NCBI GenBank assembly: GCA_029933365.1 | Contig: JAOZOH010000028.1 | Location: 1-31,600, forward strand | Length of the DNA: 31,600 nt | Direction: 5' to 3' | From: Desulfuromusa sp. | GTDB taxonomy: Bacteria; Desulfobacterota; Desulfuromonadia; Desulfuromonadales; Geopsychrobacteraceae | Shown: positions 16,821 to 27,014 of the stretch, piece by piece | How the letters are laid out: each line of letters opens with the position of its first letter | Numbering within the stretch: position 1 is the stretch's first letter | The notes under the pieces: model-generated | Database searches by the model: none | What the model saw: only the letters and a program-made list of their open reading frames with translations | Told to the model about the DNA's origin: nothing | Position numbers and translations under genes: made by a program

Positions 16821-18173
16821 ATGAAATTATCCCCCTTAAAACAATCAATCATTGATACTATTCCACCTGAAACCAGCCAATTGCTGGTCGCAGTTTCCGG
16901 TGGTGTTGATTCTGTCGTATTGCTGCATGTTTTGCACTCACTCGTAGAATCCCTGAACGTTTCCCTTCAGGTCGCTCATCTGGATCACCAAATACGTCCA
17001 GAAAGTCGCGGTGATGCTGATTTTGTTGCAGATCTCTGTGCTCAATGGGATATCCCCTGTCATGTTGAAACTTGTGATGTGCCAGCGATAGCGGAGCAAA
17101 ATAGGATCAGTCTCGAAATGGCCGGACGGCAGGCGCGACGGGAGTTTTTACAACGGATTGCTGTGCAGATCGGTGCGGTACAGATTGTTCTTGCCCACCA
17201 TCAGGATGATCAAGTTGAGACTTTTATGTTGCGGTTATTGCGCGGCAGTGGTCAGAGTGGTTTGGCTTCCATGCACGTCCTGCAAGGAGTTTGGTGGCGC
17301 CCTTTGTTGGTATGTAGCCGTGAACAGATCCTTAACTATGCTCGACAGCAGCAGCTGAGTTGGGTTGAAGATGAAAGCAACAGTGATCCGTCTTTTTTAC
17401 GCAATCAACTGCGCACCCAAATAATACCGCAACTCCTTGAAATTAATCCACGCTTTGATAATCATATTGCAGGATTAACCCAGCAATTTCAGCTTGAGGA
17501 GGATTATTGGCAAGAGCAGGTTGAACAGGAATTTGCTGGTCTGATTGTGTCACATGATGACGGCCTCCGCTTGAGTCGAACGAGTCTGCTGGCACAGCAT
17601 CCTGCACTGCGATTGCGCCTGTATCGTGAAGTGTTGCGCCGGGTTCGTGGTGATTTACAAAAAATAGAAGCAATCCATCTTTATGCCATTGAGAAAATGT
17701 TGACTGGCGGGCGAAGTCAGGCGCAGATGGATCTTCCCGGTTGCTGGGTGGCACGTCGCTATCAATCTCTTTGGTTGCGGAATGTGGCACCAGAGCGACC
17801 GGAACCTTTTGATCTGTCTGTGCCGATTCCAGGGGAACTTGAACTTCCCGATGGACATGCTCTCTGTGTCTCTTTGCAGGATGAACAAATGGGGGAGTCA
17901 GGGAATGTTACAGAATATTCCTTTGCCAGTTTGCAGCAGCCGTTACGTGTGCGGAGCTGGCAAGCTGGGGATCGATTTGCACCTGCTGGTATGATTGGAC
18001 ATAAACGTCTGAAGCATTTTTTTGCAGATAATCAGGTTGAGTTAGAGACCCGACAGAAGACCCCTCTGTTGCTCAGCGGAGATGAGATTTTGTGGGTTGT
18101 CGGAATGCGCCGATCGCGCCATGCCGTTGCAGGATGTGATGGCGGGAAAATTCTCCGCGTAGAATTGCTTTGA
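16821..18173 (+). CDS. tilS: tRNA(Ile)-lysidine synthase
   Basis: TilS attaches lysine to C34 of the CAU-anticodon tRNA-Ile, switching it from AUG to AUA decoding and from methionine to isoleucine charging. The 450-residue protein has the PP-loop SGGVDS at 26-31, LDHQIRPESRGDADF, the AHHQDDQVETFMLRLLRGSG segment (split: AHHQDDQVET, FMLRLLRGSG), the middle TilS domain, and a C-terminal TilS_C domain with RSWQAGDRFAP and KHFFAD. The ATG at 16821 has AGGACC about 11 bases upstream; longer in-frame starts would run through the terminator and the tRNA. It lies directly downstream of two CAU tRNA genes. Confidence 0.94.
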   Translation: MKLSPLKQSIIDTIPPETSQLLVAVSGGVDSVVLLHVLHSLVESLNVSLQVAHLDHQIRPESRGDADFVADLCAQWDIPCHVETCDVPAIAEQNRISLEMAGRQARREFLQRIAVQIGAVQIVLAHHQDDQVETFMLRLLRGSGQSGLASMHVLQGVWWRPLLVCSREQILNYARQQQLSWVEDESNSDPSFLRNQLRTQIIPQLLEINPRFDNHIAGLTQQFQLEEDYWQEQVEQEFAGLIVSHDDGLRLSRTSLLAQHPALRLRLYREVLRRVRGDLQKIEAIHLYAIEKMLTGGRSQAQMDLPGCWVARRYQSLWLRNVAPERPEPFDLSVPIPGELELPDGHALCVSLQDEQMGESGNVTEYSFASLQQPLRVRSWQAGDRFAPAGMIGHKRLKHFFADNQVELETRQKTPLLLSGDEILWVVGMRRSRHAVAGCDGGKILRVELL

Positions 18174-18305
18174 GAGAACAAAAAAGAGGACAAAAAGCTT
18201 GTAGCTGTATGTTCTTTTATGGTAGTTTTTTCAGCTAGTTTTAAGCAATCTTGCTGATACTCAAACAACTATAAAATCCATAATTAACTACCCATAGGGG
18301 GTCTT

Positions 18306-20303
18306 GTGAGCCAATTTCAGAAAAATTTAGCATTATGGCTGGTCATCTCTTTGTTGATGATCATGCTTTTTAATATGATGACGCAAAAGGATACTGAGCA
18401 GAAACAGATTAATTACACTGAGTTTCTCAGTGCGATTGATGATGGTCAGGTAAGCAATATCACCTTCCAAGGAAATAAGGTCACCGGTATATTTGCTGAT
18501 GGGAGTAAGTTTCAGACCTATGCGCCGATGGATGAGCAACTGATACCTGAGTTGAAGGAAAAAGGTATCACCATTGAGGCAAAACCGCTTGATGACCAGG
18601 GTTTCTGGTTTACCCTGTTGATTTCCTGGGGACCAATTCTGTTGTTGATCGCGGTTTGGATTTTCTTTATGCGCCAGATGCAAGGTGGCGGCGGCAAAGC
18701 GATGAGCTTTGGTAAGAGCAAGGCCAAATTGCTGACTGATACCCAAGGGCTGGTGACTTTTAAGGACGTCGCCGGTGTTGATGAAGCAAAACAGGAACTT
18801 GAAGAGGTTGTCGAATTTCTGCGAGACCCAAAGAAATTCACCAAACTTGGCGGTAAAATCCCCAAAGGAGTTTTGCTGGTAGGCGCACCTGGAACCGGTA
18901 AAACTTTACTGGCTCGTTCTGTTGCTGGTGAGGCGGGAGTCCCTTTCTTTACCATCTCTGGCTCCGATTTTGTTGAAATGTTTGTTGGGGTTGGTGCCAG
19001 TCGGGTGCGGGATTTGTTCCTGCAGGGCAAAAAAAATGCTCCCTGCATTATCTTCATTGATGAAATTGATGCAGTTGGACGTCATCGTGGTGCAGGTCTT
19101 GGTGGCGGGCACGATGAGCGTGAACAGACCTTGAATCAGCTATTGGTTGAGATGGACGGTTTTGAGTCCAATGAAGGGGTCATTCTGGTTGCGGCAACTA
19201 ACCGTCCAGATGTTCTGGATCCTGCGTTATTGCGGCCAGGGCGTTTTGATCGCCAGGTGATGGTACCGCGACCTGATATTAAGGGCCGGCATAAAATTCT
19301 GATTGTTCACTCGCGTAAAGTTCCAATGGCAGAAAATGTCGATCTTGAGGTGATTGCCAAGGCAACCCCTGGTTTTTCCGGCGCTGATCTGGCAAATCTC
19401 ATCAATGAGGCTGCTTTGCTGGCAGCGCGCGCCAACAAGACTTCAGTTGACAAGGATGATTTTGAAGCCGCAAAAGATAAGGTTTTGATGGGTGCCGAGC
19501 GGCGCTCAATGGTGATTACCGAAGAAGAGAAAAAGGTCACCGCTTATCATGAAGCGGGCCACGCGCTGGTTTCTCTGCTGACTCCGGGATCAGATCCAGT
19601 ACATAAGGTATCGATTATCCCTCGTGGTCGCGCTATGGGTGTGACTATGTATCTTCCGACGGAAGAGAAATACAGTGAAACTGCTGTTGGGTTGCATATC
19701 CGCATCCGTTCATTACTCGGTGGCCGTATTGCCGAGGAATTAACCTTTGAATCGGTGACCAGTGGTGCCAGTAATGACCTTGAGCGAGTCACTGCTATTG
19801 CCCGTAAAATGGTTTGTGAGTGGGGAATGAGCGAAAAAATCGGGCCGATGGCATTTGGTGAAAAAGAGGGCGGAGAAGTCTTTCTCGGGCGTGATATGGG
19901 GCATGTTAAAAACTACAGTGAAGCGACTGCAGTTGATATCGATAATGAAATTAGGAGAATTGTCAACGAAAACTATGCATTAACACGTACTTTGCTCAAA
20001 GATCATCAACAGCAACTTATCGACTTGTCAGAACTGATATTGGAGAAGGAAACTCTTGAGAGTTCGGAAATTCTTGATGTCGTTTTCCCCGATGGGGTTC
20101 CTGATTACTTGATGCCAAAAGTTGTTGTTCCTGTGGAAGAAGAAATGAAGCCGGAAGATGATTTCAGTTTTGAAAGCTCGGCTGCCACCATAGAGGCAGA
20201 TGGGGCAAAAGAAGAGGAAACTGAAAAAGTTGAACCTGTCGTTGCTGCAGACGATTCTGAAATGGGTGTGGAAACTAAGAAGGATGAGACTCCTGAGTCG
20301 TGA
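18306..20303 (+). CDS. ftsH: ATP-dependent zinc metalloprotease FtsH
   Basis: FtsH is a hexameric inner-membrane AAA protease that degrades membrane and short-lived cytosolic proteins. The 665-residue protein has membrane segments at about 8-26 and 103-122 around a small periplasmic domain, Walker A GAPGTGKT (193-200), Walker [12 protein letters not shown], the second region of homology with [21 protein letters not shown] (split: [21 protein letters not shown]), the zinc site HEAGH (415-419), and a further Asp ligand near ASNDLERVT. The tail (about 610-665) is strongly acidic. GTG at 18306 follows AGGGGG. Its stop overlaps folP by four bases. tilS-ftsH-folP-glmM order is widely conserved. Confidence 0.98.
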   Translation: MSQFQKNLALWLVISLLMIMLFNMMTQKDTEQKQINYTEFLSAIDDGQVSNITFQGNKVTGIFADGSKFQTYAPMDEQLIPELKEKGITIEAKPLDDQGFWFTLLISWGPILLLIAVWIFFMRQMQGGGGKAMSFGKSKAKLLTDTQGLVTFKDVAGVDEAKQELEEVVEFLRDPKKFTKLGGKIPKGVLLVGAPGTGKTLLARSVAGEAGVPFFTISGSDFVEMFVGVGASRVRDLFLQGKKNAPCIIFIDEIDAVGRHRGAGLGGGHDEREQTLNQLLVEMDGFESNEGVILVAATNRPDVLDPALLRPGRFDRQVMVPRPDIKGRHKILIVHSRKVPMAENVDLEVIAKATPGFSGADLANLINEAALLAARANKTSVDKDDFEAAKDKVLMGAERRSMVITEEEKKVTAYHEAGHALVSLLTPGSDPVHKVSIIPRGRAMGVTMYLPTEEKYSETAVGLHIRIRSLLGGRIAEELTFESVTSGASNDLERVTAIARKMVCEWGMSEKIGPMAFGEKEGGEVFLGRDMGHVKNYSEATAVDIDNEIRRIVNENYALTRTLLKDHQQQLIDLSELILEKETLESSEILDVVFPDGVPDYLMPKVVVPVEEEMKPEDDFSFESSAATIEADGAKEEETEKVEPVVAADDSEMGVETKKDETPES

Positions 20304-21163
20304 GGCTTGCAAGAGCGCAACAACTATCAGGACGAGATTGCAAGCTTGATTTGGCCCAACCCTGCATCATGGGAGTGTTGAATATTACCCCTGACTCTTT
20401 CTCCGATGGTGGTCAATATCTGGATGTTGAGTTGGCAGTGCAGCGGGGGATGGAGATGCAGCAGTCGGGCGCTGCAATTATCGATATTGGTGGTGAGAGT
20501 ACGAAGCCAGGTTCTCTCTCGGTTTCAGCTGAGGAAGAATTAGCGCGGGTTATCCCCGTTATCGAGGAGCTGCGGCGGAAGACAAATTTACCCCTTTCCA
20601 TTGATACCAGTAAATCTCTGGTTGCTCAAAAAGCTGTTGCCGCTGGAGCCAATTTTATTAATGATATCAGTGGGCTGAATTTTGACCCGGAAATGTCTAA
20701 AGTTGCTGCTGAGACGGGCGCTGGATTATTTCTGATGCATACCAGTGGTCGCCCGGATGTCATGCAAAAGCATACGGGGTATCAAAATCTGTTGGCTGAG
20801 GTTATCACCAGTTTGCGGAAGAGTATTGATCTGGCTCTGGACGCAGGGATTGAGCGTAGTCGGCTAGCAGTTGACCCTGGTATTGGTTTCGGTAAGAGTG
20901 TCTTGGGGAACCTTGATTTGCTCCGCCATGTGGGTGAATTACACCAGCTTGAATGCCCGGTTTTATTGGGAACCTCGCGGAAAAGCTTTATTGGGGCAAT
21001 ACTCGATCAGGATGACCCGCAGGAACGACTTTTTGGCACTCTGTCCACGGTTGCTTTAGGGGTGAATCAGGGAGTTCAGATTTTTCGAGTTCATAATGTT
21101 CGTCCAGCGCGAGATACTGCGCTGGTTGCCTGGGCCATTCGGGAACAGCAACTCCCTTATTGA
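20300..21163 (+). CDS. folP: Dihydropteroate synthase
   Basis: FolP joins para-aminobenzoate to dihydropterin pyrophosphate and is the sulfonamide target. The 287-residue TIM barrel has [11 protein letters not shown] (28-38), [38 protein letters not shown] and the late [11 protein letters not shown] loop, all expected and intact. The start is GTG at 20300 inside the ftsH stop (GTGA overlap), with no separate strong ribosome site, so it is probably translationally coupled to ftsH. The next internal ATG falls within the first conserved motif, which rules it out. FolC, the following enzyme of the pathway, is encoded at 9765. Confidence 0.95.
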   Translation: MRLARAQQLSGRDCKLDLAQPCIMGVLNITPDSFSDGGQYLDVELAVQRGMEMQQSGAAIIDIGGESTKPGSLSVSAEEELARVIPVIEELRRKTNLPLSIDTSKSLVAQKAVAAGANFINDISGLNFDPEMSKVAAETGAGLFLMHTSGRPDVMQKHTGYQNLLAEVITSLRKSIDLALDAGIERSRLAVDPGIGFGKSVLGNLDLLRHVGELHQLECPVLLGTSRKSFIGAILDQDDPQERLFGTLSTVALGVNQGVQIFRVHNVRPARDTALVAWAIREQQLPY

Positions 21164-21265
21164 TGGTGTGCTCTCTCAAAATTTTCACAAAAGCATCTAT
21201 GCTTTATTCTCTGCATATTTATTGTACATTGATTCTATCAAAATAATCTTCGCATGGTGGCTGCA

Positions 21266-22063
21266 ATGTTAGATGTCCTTACAAATATCCGTCTACTTGA
21301 TATTCTGGACGTCAGTATTGTTGCTTTTATTATTTATCGCATTATCCTGCTGATCAAGGGGACCCGCGCTGTTCAGATGCTTCTGGGTCTGGTCGTTGTT
21401 TTTGCCTTTTATGCGGTCTCACGCATTGGTGATTTACATACCCTCAATTGGTTTCTAAGTAACTTCCTCTCTTCGATTATCCTCGTCATTGTTGTTATTT
21501 TCCAAAACGATATAAGGCGGGCATTAATGCATGTCGGGCGTAATCCTTTTTTTGGTGGGATGAGTTCACATGAAGAGTCTGCGGTCATTGATGAGCTGGT
21601 TAAGGCTTGTGTCGCCTTGGGGAGCCGTAAAATTGGCGCGTTGATTGCCATTGAGCGAGAAACCGGAATTAATGATATTCTTGAATCGGGGACTTCTATT
21701 GATGCACGGGTCTCCTGCGAATTAATTCGCGCGATTTTTATGCCATCCTCCCCAATTCATGATGGGGCTTTGGTGATACAGCAGGGCCGGTTGGCTCTGG
21801 CAGGGTGTTTTTTGCCATTGAGTCGAGGGCTTAATCTGACTAAAGACCTTGGCACCCGGCACCGTGCAGCTGTTGGCTTGACAGAGTTAGCTGATGCTGT
21901 GGCCATTGTTGTTTCCGAAGAGACAGGAAACATCTCTGTGGCGGTCAATGGCGGAATGACCCGGAACCTGGATGCGACCAGCCTGAAAAAAGTTCTTGGA
22001 CGCTTACTGGAGCCGCGTAATATCAAAACCAAGAAAAAAATGCTGCAGAAGAGGAAAGGCTAG
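21266..22063 (+). CDS. cdaA: Diadenylate cyclase (c-di-AMP synthase) CdaA
   Basis: CdaA condenses two ATP into cyclic di-AMP at the inner membrane. The 265-residue protein has three N-terminal membrane helices (about 15-30, 37-55 and 64-82) and a DAC domain with the catalytic DGA (166-168, PIHDGALVIQ) and GTRHRA (196-201) motifs intact, so it should be active. ATG 21266 is preferred because GGTGG lies 5 bases upstream; ATG 21254 is the alternative. The 90-base gap after folP includes a perfect AAAGCAT/ATGCTTT inverted repeat (about 21190-21205). ybbR-like cdaR and glmM follow at once, the same module that controls CdaA in Firmicutes. Confidence 0.94.
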   Translation: MLDVLTNIRLLDILDVSIVAFIIYRIILLIKGTRAVQMLLGLVVVFAFYAVSRIGDLHTLNWFLSNFLSSIILVIVVIFQNDIRRALMHVGRNPFFGGMSSHEESAVIDELVKACVALGSRKIGALIAIERETGINDILESGTSIDARVSCELIRAIFMPSSPIHDGALVIQQGRLALAGCFLPLSRGLNLTKDLGTRHRAAVGLTELADAVAIVVSEETGNISVAVNGGMTRNLDATSLKKVLGRLLEPRNIKTKKKMLQKRKG

Positions 22064-22068
22064 TTTAG

Positions 22069-22785
22069 ATGTTCAAGTTGTTGACTGAAAATTGGACATT
22101 AAAGTTGATCTCTCTGGCTTTTGCGTTGTTACTCTGGGTGTTTATTATGGGGGAACGGCGACTGGAAGTGGGCTATCGGGTTCCCCTGGAGCTGCAAAAT
22201 ATTCCCAAAGAGTTGATGGTTGCCAACGAGGTTCCAAGCCTGGTTGATGTCCGGGTGAGTGGACCGCGGACGTTGCAAATGAAGGTCAGTCCAAACGATA
22301 TCAGTATTATTGTCGACCTCACCGATTTGCAACCAGGGTTGACAACGTTTAAGCGTTTGGAAGAGAGATTGAATTTACCAAGTGGCTTGCGGGTGACCCG
22401 ATTGTCACCGTCATTTATTGATCTGAAGTTGGAACGGATCAAACAGAAACTGGTGCCGGTTAAAGTTGCACTGACGGGTGAACCGCTGGCTGGTTTTAGG
22501 GTTACGAGTGTCAAGCTTGTCCCTGATGAGGTTCTTGTTGAAGGGGCTGAAACTGAACTGAAAAGTGTCAGTGAAGTGACCACTGAAGAGGTTGATCTGA
22601 ATGGTGTCAATGAGGGTTTTTCTCTTATTGTTCCATTGGTTTATCGTGGTACCTACACACATTTTAAAGACGAAAAAACCACTGAGGTTCAAGTGGCAAT
22701 CGAGCCTGTAGTGACCTTGCCTCCGGTGGAAAATAAAGATATCGAACCACAGGACACTAAAAAGAAGACGGAAGGGGTTAATTGA
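22069..22785 (+). CDS. cdaR: YbbR-domain protein, CdaA regulator
   Basis: The 238-residue protein has a short cytoplasmic start, one membrane helix (about 10-28, [19 protein letters not shown]), and an extracytoplasmic portion with YbbR-type repeats, visible as [15 protein letters not shown]...VDVRVSGP and a second unit [18 protein letters not shown]...VLVEG. YbbR/CdaR proteins bind CdaA and modulate c-di-AMP production in Firmicutes; the same role is inferred here from gene order. A GGAAAGG site precedes the ATG, 5 bases after cdaA. Its TGA overlaps the leader of glmM. The protein is shorter than the four-repeat Firmicutes versions, probably with two YbbR repeats. Confidence 0.85.
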   Translation: MFKLLTENWTLKLISLAFALLLWVFIMGERRLEVGYRVPLELQNIPKELMVANEVPSLVDVRVSGPRTLQMKVSPNDISIIVDLTDLQPGLTTFKRLEERLNLPSGLRVTRLSPSFIDLKLERIKQKLVPVKVALTGEPLAGFRVTSVKLVPDEVLVEGAETELKSVSEVTTEEVDLNGVNEGFSLIVPLVYRGTYTHFKDEKTTEVQVAIEPVVTLPPVENKDIEPQDTKKKTEGVN

Positions 22786-22787
22786 AA

Positions 22788-24146
22788 ATGGAAAAAAAAT
22801 TATTTGGCACCGATGGGGTGCGGGGTGTCGCTAATATTGAGCCGATGACGACCGAAATGGCAATGCAACTCGGGCGGGCAGCGGCTTTTGTTTTTAAAGA
22901 TGAGACGAACCGCCGACATCGGGTCGTCATTGGTAAGGATACCCGCTTATCTGGTTATATGATAGAAAATGCTCTGGTTGCCGGGATTTGCTCGATGGGT
23001 GTCGATGTATTGATTGTTGGGCCGCTGCCGACACCGGGTATCGCTTTTCTTACTTCTTCAATGCGGGCAGATGCCGGAGTCGTCATCAGTGCTTCGCATA
23101 ATCCTTACCAGGATAATGGGATTAAATTTTTTTCCAGTGCTGGTTATAAACTTCCTGATGACCTTGAATTGAAAATTGAAGATCTGATTATCAATCACCG
23201 CCTGGATGAATTGCGTCCCATTGCTGATGAAGTTGGGAAAGCATATCGTATTTCTGATGCAGTCGGGCGCTACGTGGTTTTTTTGAAGAACACTTATCCG
23301 AAAGATCTTGATCTTAAAGGTTTGAGAATTGTCCTTGATTGTGCCAATGGAGCTGGTTATAAGGTCGCGCCCGCTGTGTTGACTGAATTGGGTGCTGAAG
23401 TCATTAAAATTGGGGTTGATCCGAACGGAATGAATATCAATGATGGTTGTGGTTCAATGCACCCGGAGGTGATGGCAGAGAAAGTGCGTGAATACCGAGC
23501 TGATTTGGGGATTGCCTTGGATGGTGATGCCGACCGGGTCATTTTTGTTGATGAGAAGGGCGTTGAGGTCGACGGTGACCATATCATGGCACTTTGTGGC
23601 ACTGAGCTGATTAAAACGGGACAATTGAAGAAAAAAACGGTTGTAGCCACAGTGATGAGCAACATGGGTCTTGATATCGCGATGAAAAAGGTGGGTGGCA
23701 AGGTGGTTCGGACCGCAGTCGGGGACCGTTATGTTGTCGAAGAGATGCTAAAAAATGGTTATAATCTTGGTGGTGAGCAGTCGGGGCATATGATTTTTCT
23801 TGATCATAATACCACAGGCGACGGGATTCTTTCAGCTTTGCAGGTTTTGGCCATCATCCAGCGGAGTGGGAAGAAACTCTCCGAATTAGCTCAGGTGATG
23901 ACTTCACTGCCTCAGGTTCTGGTGAATGTTCGGGTCAGAAAAAAGGCTGATTTGAAAAAAATTACTCCGATCAAAGAAGTTATTGATCAGGTTGAGGCTG
24001 AACTCGGTGATAAGGGGCGAGTCTTGGTTCGTTATTCAGGAACCGAACCTCTATTGAGGGTGATGATTGAAGGTGAAGATCAGAGCCGGATTGAAACATT
24101 GGCTGAACAGGTAGCCGGGTCTGTACGAGAACATCTGGGCGCGTAG
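22788..24146 (+). CDS. glmM: Phosphoglucosamine mutase
   Basis: GlmM converts glucosamine-6-phosphate to glucosamine-1-phosphate for peptidoglycan and LPS precursors. The 452-residue protein has [10 protein letters not shown] at the start, the phosphoserine loop ISASHNP with Ser103, the metal loop DGDADR at 245-250, the sugar loop [10 protein letters not shown], and the phosphate-binding [12 protein letters not shown] near the end. The ATG at 22788 has AAGGGG 10 bases upstream; the in-frame TTG at 22782 is too close to that site. It directly follows cdaR. In Firmicutes GlmM binds and inhibits CdaA, so the cluster links wall precursor supply to c-di-AMP. Confidence 0.97.
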   Translation: MEKKLFGTDGVRGVANIEPMTTEMAMQLGRAAAFVFKDETNRRHRVVIGKDTRLSGYMIENALVAGICSMGVDVLIVGPLPTPGIAFLTSSMRADAGVVISASHNPYQDNGIKFFSSAGYKLPDDLELKIEDLIINHRLDELRPIADEVGKAYRISDAVGRYVVFLKNTYPKDLDLKGLRIVLDCANGAGYKVAPAVLTELGAEVIKIGVDPNGMNINDGCGSMHPEVMAEKVREYRADLGIALDGDADRVIFVDEKGVEVDGDHIMALCGTELIKTGQLKKKTVVATVMSNMGLDIAMKKVGGKVVRTAVGDRYVVEEMLKNGYNLGGEQSGHMIFLDHNTTGDGILSALQVLAIIQRSGKKLSELAQVMTSLPQVLVNVRVRKKADLKKITPIKEVIDQVEAELGDKGRVLVRYSGTEPLLRVMIEGEDQSRIETLAEQVAGSVREHLGA

Positions 24147-24197
24147 ATCGTATCTGTGTGGTTAGGCTCGTGCTGCCTATTCAAAGGACAAGCAAAA

Positions 24198-24291
24198 CCG
24201 GGACTGTCCCGGGATTTTGCGACGAGAAGCCCCGCATTTTCATAGTACGTAAACATCTGGAACAGCCCCCGGTGGAACTGGGGACAGTCCC
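24198..24291. repeat. Inverted pair of GGGAC-N-GTCCC palindromes
   Basis: CCGGGAC-T-GTCCCGG (24198-24212) is a perfect 7-base palindrome with a single central base. GGGAC-A-GTCCC (24281-24291) is a related palindrome in the opposite orientation, 68 bases away. The facing layout resembles a REP doublet. It fills much of the 209-base glmM-pdxJ gap, which holds no gene. Confidence 0.6.
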
Positions 24292-24355
24292 GAGTTTACT
24301 CCGGCATGCTTCTCAAGCTGGACAATTATAAAATTTTTTATAAGGAGTATAGAAA

Positions 24356-25072
24356 TTGGCAAAACTTAGTGTCAATGTTGATCATATTGCAACAATTCGT
24401 CAGGCTCGCGGGGTTGCTGAACCGGATCCTGTGGCCGCTGCTGTCTTGGCCGAACTGGCAGGAGCTGACGGGATTACGATCCACTTGCGGGAAGATCGTC
24501 GTCATATTCAGGATCGGGATGTCGCGATTCTACGGCAAACAATAAAAACCCGACTGAATCTGGAGATGGCACTGACTGATGAAATGGTCGCTATTGCATT
24601 GAAAACTCTTCCCGACTCGGTCACTCTTGTTCCAGAGGGGCGTCATGAATTAACCACGGAAGGTGGTTTGGATGTCGTTATGCTGCAAAGTACCCTGAAA
24701 CAAAAAATTGCTTTGCTGCAGCAGGCGGGAATTATTGTCAGTCTATTTATTGAACCTAATATTGAACAGATCAAAGCCAGTCATAAAGTGGGTGCCGATT
24801 ACATGGAGATCCATACCGGAATGTACTGTGAAGTACAGACTGAAAGTGAGCGACGTGAACAACTGGGGCGAATCGAATTGGCGATAAGTGCCGCTCGTAA
24901 ACTCGGCCTGGGGATCAATGCCGGGCATGGTCTTGATTATCGTAATATCCGTGCAATACTTGCCCTGCCGGGTATTGAAGAGTTTAATATCGGCCACAGT
25001 ATTATTTCACGTGCTGCACTGGTCGGGATGGATAGAGCGGTACGTGAAATGTTGGAACTGGTGGGACGCTAG
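24356..25072 (+). CDS. pdxJ: Pyridoxine 5'-phosphate synthase
   Basis: PdxJ joins 1-deoxyxylulose-5-phosphate and aminoacetone phosphate to make pyridoxine phosphate, the last ring-forming step of DXP-dependent vitamin B6 synthesis. The 238-residue protein begins [18 protein letters not shown] and contains [15 protein letters not shown] and [10 protein letters not shown], all family signatures. The start is TTG at 24356 with a strong AAGGAG 8 bases upstream, and the standard N-terminus confirms it. acpS starts 2 bases after the stop, repeating the pdxJ-acpS pairing seen in many proteobacteria. PLP made here serves TrpB among others. Confidence 0.96.
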   Translation: MAKLSVNVDHIATIRQARGVAEPDPVAAAVLAELAGADGITIHLREDRRHIQDRDVAILRQTIKTRLNLEMALTDEMVAIALKTLPDSVTLVPEGRHELTTEGGLDVVMLQSTLKQKIALLQQAGIIVSLFIEPNIEQIKASHKVGADYMEIHTGMYCEVQTESERREQLGRIELAISAARKLGLGINAGHGLDYRNIRAILALPGIEEFNIGHSIISRAALVGMDRAVREMLELVGR

Positions 25073-25074
25073 TT

Positions 25075-25452
25075 TTGGCCATTATTGGCATAGGCACCGA
25101 TTTGGCGCGCAGTGAACGTTTTCGGAAGTTCCTCGACCCAGGCAATAAGGTCTTGGAGCGGATCTTTAGTGAAGAGGAACGCAGTTATTCGCTAAAAAAG
25201 CGTGATCCCGTACCCCACTTGGCCGCCCGTTTTGCTGCCAAAGAAGCTTTCTTGAAGGCTTTGGGGACTGGTTTGCGTGATGGCCTGGCCTGGCAACAGG
25301 TTTGTGTGGTGCTTGATCCCCTTGGTTGTCCTTCTCTTAAACTTTCTGGGCGTGCCGTTGAGCTGATGACTTCACGTGGTGCTAGGAAGGCGCACCTCAA
25401 TTATTCTCACGATGGCGATTACGCAGTTGCCACCGTTATTCTGGAGGATTAA
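25075..25452 (+). CDS. acpS: Holo-[acyl-carrier-protein] synthase
   Basis: AcpS transfers phosphopantetheine from CoA to apo-ACP, activating fatty acid synthesis. The 125-residue protein has the two family signatures: GIGTDLARSERF with magnesium ligand Asp9, and RFAAKEAFLKALGTG with Glu57. The start is a TTG at 25075, two bases after the pdxJ stop, with GGGA 9 bases upstream; no ATG gives an intact N-terminus. Its TAA overlaps the ATG of nnr by one base, so pdxJ, acpS and nnr are probably translated together. Confidence 0.95.
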   Translation: MAIIGIGTDLARSERFRKFLDPGNKVLERIFSEEERSYSLKKRDPVPHLAARFAAKEAFLKALGTGLRDGLAWQQVCVVLDPLGCPSLKLSGRAVELMTSRGARKAHLNYSHDGDYAVATVILED

Positions 25453-27014
25453 TGCAACTCTGTACTGCCAGTGAAGTTATGGCTCTTGATCGGCAGGCGA
25501 TTGATCAGCTCGGTATCCCCGGGGTGGTTTTGATGGAGAATGCCGGGCGCTCTTGCAGCAATCTGTTTATGACTCAGTTCAGCGATTATTTTCCAGGTTC
25601 AGTGTTGGTTCTGGCGGGTAAGGGGAATAACGGTGGGGACGGCTACGTCATGGCACGAATTCTTGCTGATCGCGGTTGGCGGGTGAGGACTCTAGTGCTT
25701 GGGTTGGAAAAAGAGATCTCTGGTGATGCCGGGATTATGCTGAATATTATTCGTAAGCTGGGATTTACCATCAATTTTGTTGACGATATCTCTATCTTGA
25801 AAAAAAGCTTCGCAGAAGCATCCCCAACCCTTATCATCGATGCGATCTTTGGTACGGGGTTGAGTTCTGACGTGCGTGGATTACAAGCGGAAGCAATAAA
25901 TCTCATCAATAAATCCTCTGCACCGGTGTTTGCTGTGGATATTCCCTCAGGGGTTGATGGCTCCACGGGTCGAGTCTGTGGCGTTGCGGTGCAGGCTGAC
26001 CTGACGGTCACTTTTGATCATGCCAAAATTGGTCATGGTAGCCAGCCGGGTGCAGCTTATGCCGGGGATCTTGAAGTTGTTGATATCGGCATCCCTCTGA
26101 TTGGGCGGGAGAAATTCTCTAGCAATATTCATCTTCTTGATGGATCTGATGTCCAAACGCTACTTCCTGAGCGTTCTAAGACCGGTCATAAGGGAAAGTT
26201 CGGCCATCTGCTGCTGCTAGCCGGTTCCCCTGGAAAAACCGGTGCTGCTGCTTTGGCTGGAAATGCTGCGGTACGGAGTGGCTGTGGGTTGGTGACTGTG
26301 GCCACGGCTGCGGCAGTCCATGATATTGTTGAAGTCAAGCTGACCGAAGCAATGAGCTGTCCCCTTATTGATCAAGATGGATTGATCTCTTTGCAGGCAC
26401 AACCACAGATTGAACAATTGCTGGCAGATCGACAGGCACTGGCTATCGGGCCTGGGTTGGGGCAAAGTGCTGAGTTGGTTGAACTGATCAGATTTTTAGT
26501 GACTTCTGCGGCAGTACCAATGGTTGTTGATGCCGATGGTTTAAATCTGTTAGCGGGACAATTGGAGTGCCTGCAAGGGCGCAGCGATCAACCTTTGATC
26601 TTGACCCCCCATCCAGGAGAGATGGCTCGTCTTACCGGTTTGACGGTGAGTGAAATTGAGGCCAATCGGTTTGAAGTAGCACAAAATTTTGCAGCTGAAC
26701 ACAAAGTTGTTTTGTTGCTAAAGGGGGCGCGTACAATTATTGCGGCACCCGATGGTCGAGTCAATATTAATTCCACCGGAAATGACGGACTTGCCAGTGG
26801 AGGCAGTGGTGACGTATTAACCGGCTTGATCGGTGGTCTGTTGGCTCAAGGGATGGACGGTTTTTCTGCAGCAACCCTGGGTGCCTGGCTGCATGGTCGA
26901 GCGGCAGAACAGCTGGCTGATCGCCAGGGCACTGCCGGGATGTCTGCATCTGATCTGATTAATCAACTACCAGTTGCCCGAGAGGAGCTGGTGAAAGGAC
27001 TCCATATATGTTAA
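25452..27014 (+). CDS. nnr: Bifunctional NAD(P)H-hydrate epimerase / ADP-dependent hydrate dehydratase
   Basis: This 520-residue fusion repairs hydrated NADH and NADPH. The N-terminal YjeF_N epimerase domain (about 1-215) has VLMENAGRS, GKGNNGGDGYV (57-66), DAIFGTGLSS and VDIPSGVDGSTG. The C-terminal ribokinase-like dehydratase domain (about 235-515) has HKGKFGHLLLLAGSPGKTG, DADGLN, LTPHPGEMARL and the ATP/ADP site GLASGGSGDVLTGLI. The ATG overlaps the acpS stop and has GGAGG upstream. The stop overlaps the next gene by seven bases. The acpS-nnr-tsaE grouping is common in bacteria. Confidence 0.95.
   Translation: MQLCTASEVMALDRQAIDQLGIPGVVLMENAGRSCSNLFMTQFSDYFPGSVLVLAGKGNNGGDGYVMARILADRGWRVRTLVLGLEKEISGDAGIMLNIIRKLGFTINFVDDISILKKSFAEASPTLIIDAIFGTGLSSDVRGLQAEAINLINKSSAPVFAVDIPSGVDGSTGRVCGVAVQADLTVTFDHAKIGHGSQPGAAYAGDLEVVDIGIPLIGREKFSSNIHLLDGSDVQTLLPERSKTGHKGKFGHLLLLAGSPGKTGAAALAGNAAVRSGCGLVTVATAAAVHDIVEVKLTEAMSCPLIDQDGLISLQAQPQIEQLLADRQALAIGPGLGQSAELVELIRFLVTSAAVPMVVDADGLNLLAGQLECLQGRSDQPLILTPHPGEMARLTGLTVSEIEANRFEVAQNFAAEHKVVLLLKGARTIIAAPDGRVNINSTGNDGLASGGSGDVLTGLIGGLLAQGMDGFSAATLGAWLHGRAAEQLADRQGTAGMSASDLINQLPVAREELVKGLHIC

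Noticed and set aside
18174..18305. Heat-shock (sigma32) promoter before ftsH
   Set aside because: CTTG and CCAT-like pieces exist but the spacing is far from sigma32 consensus; no sigma70 pair with proper spacing was found either.
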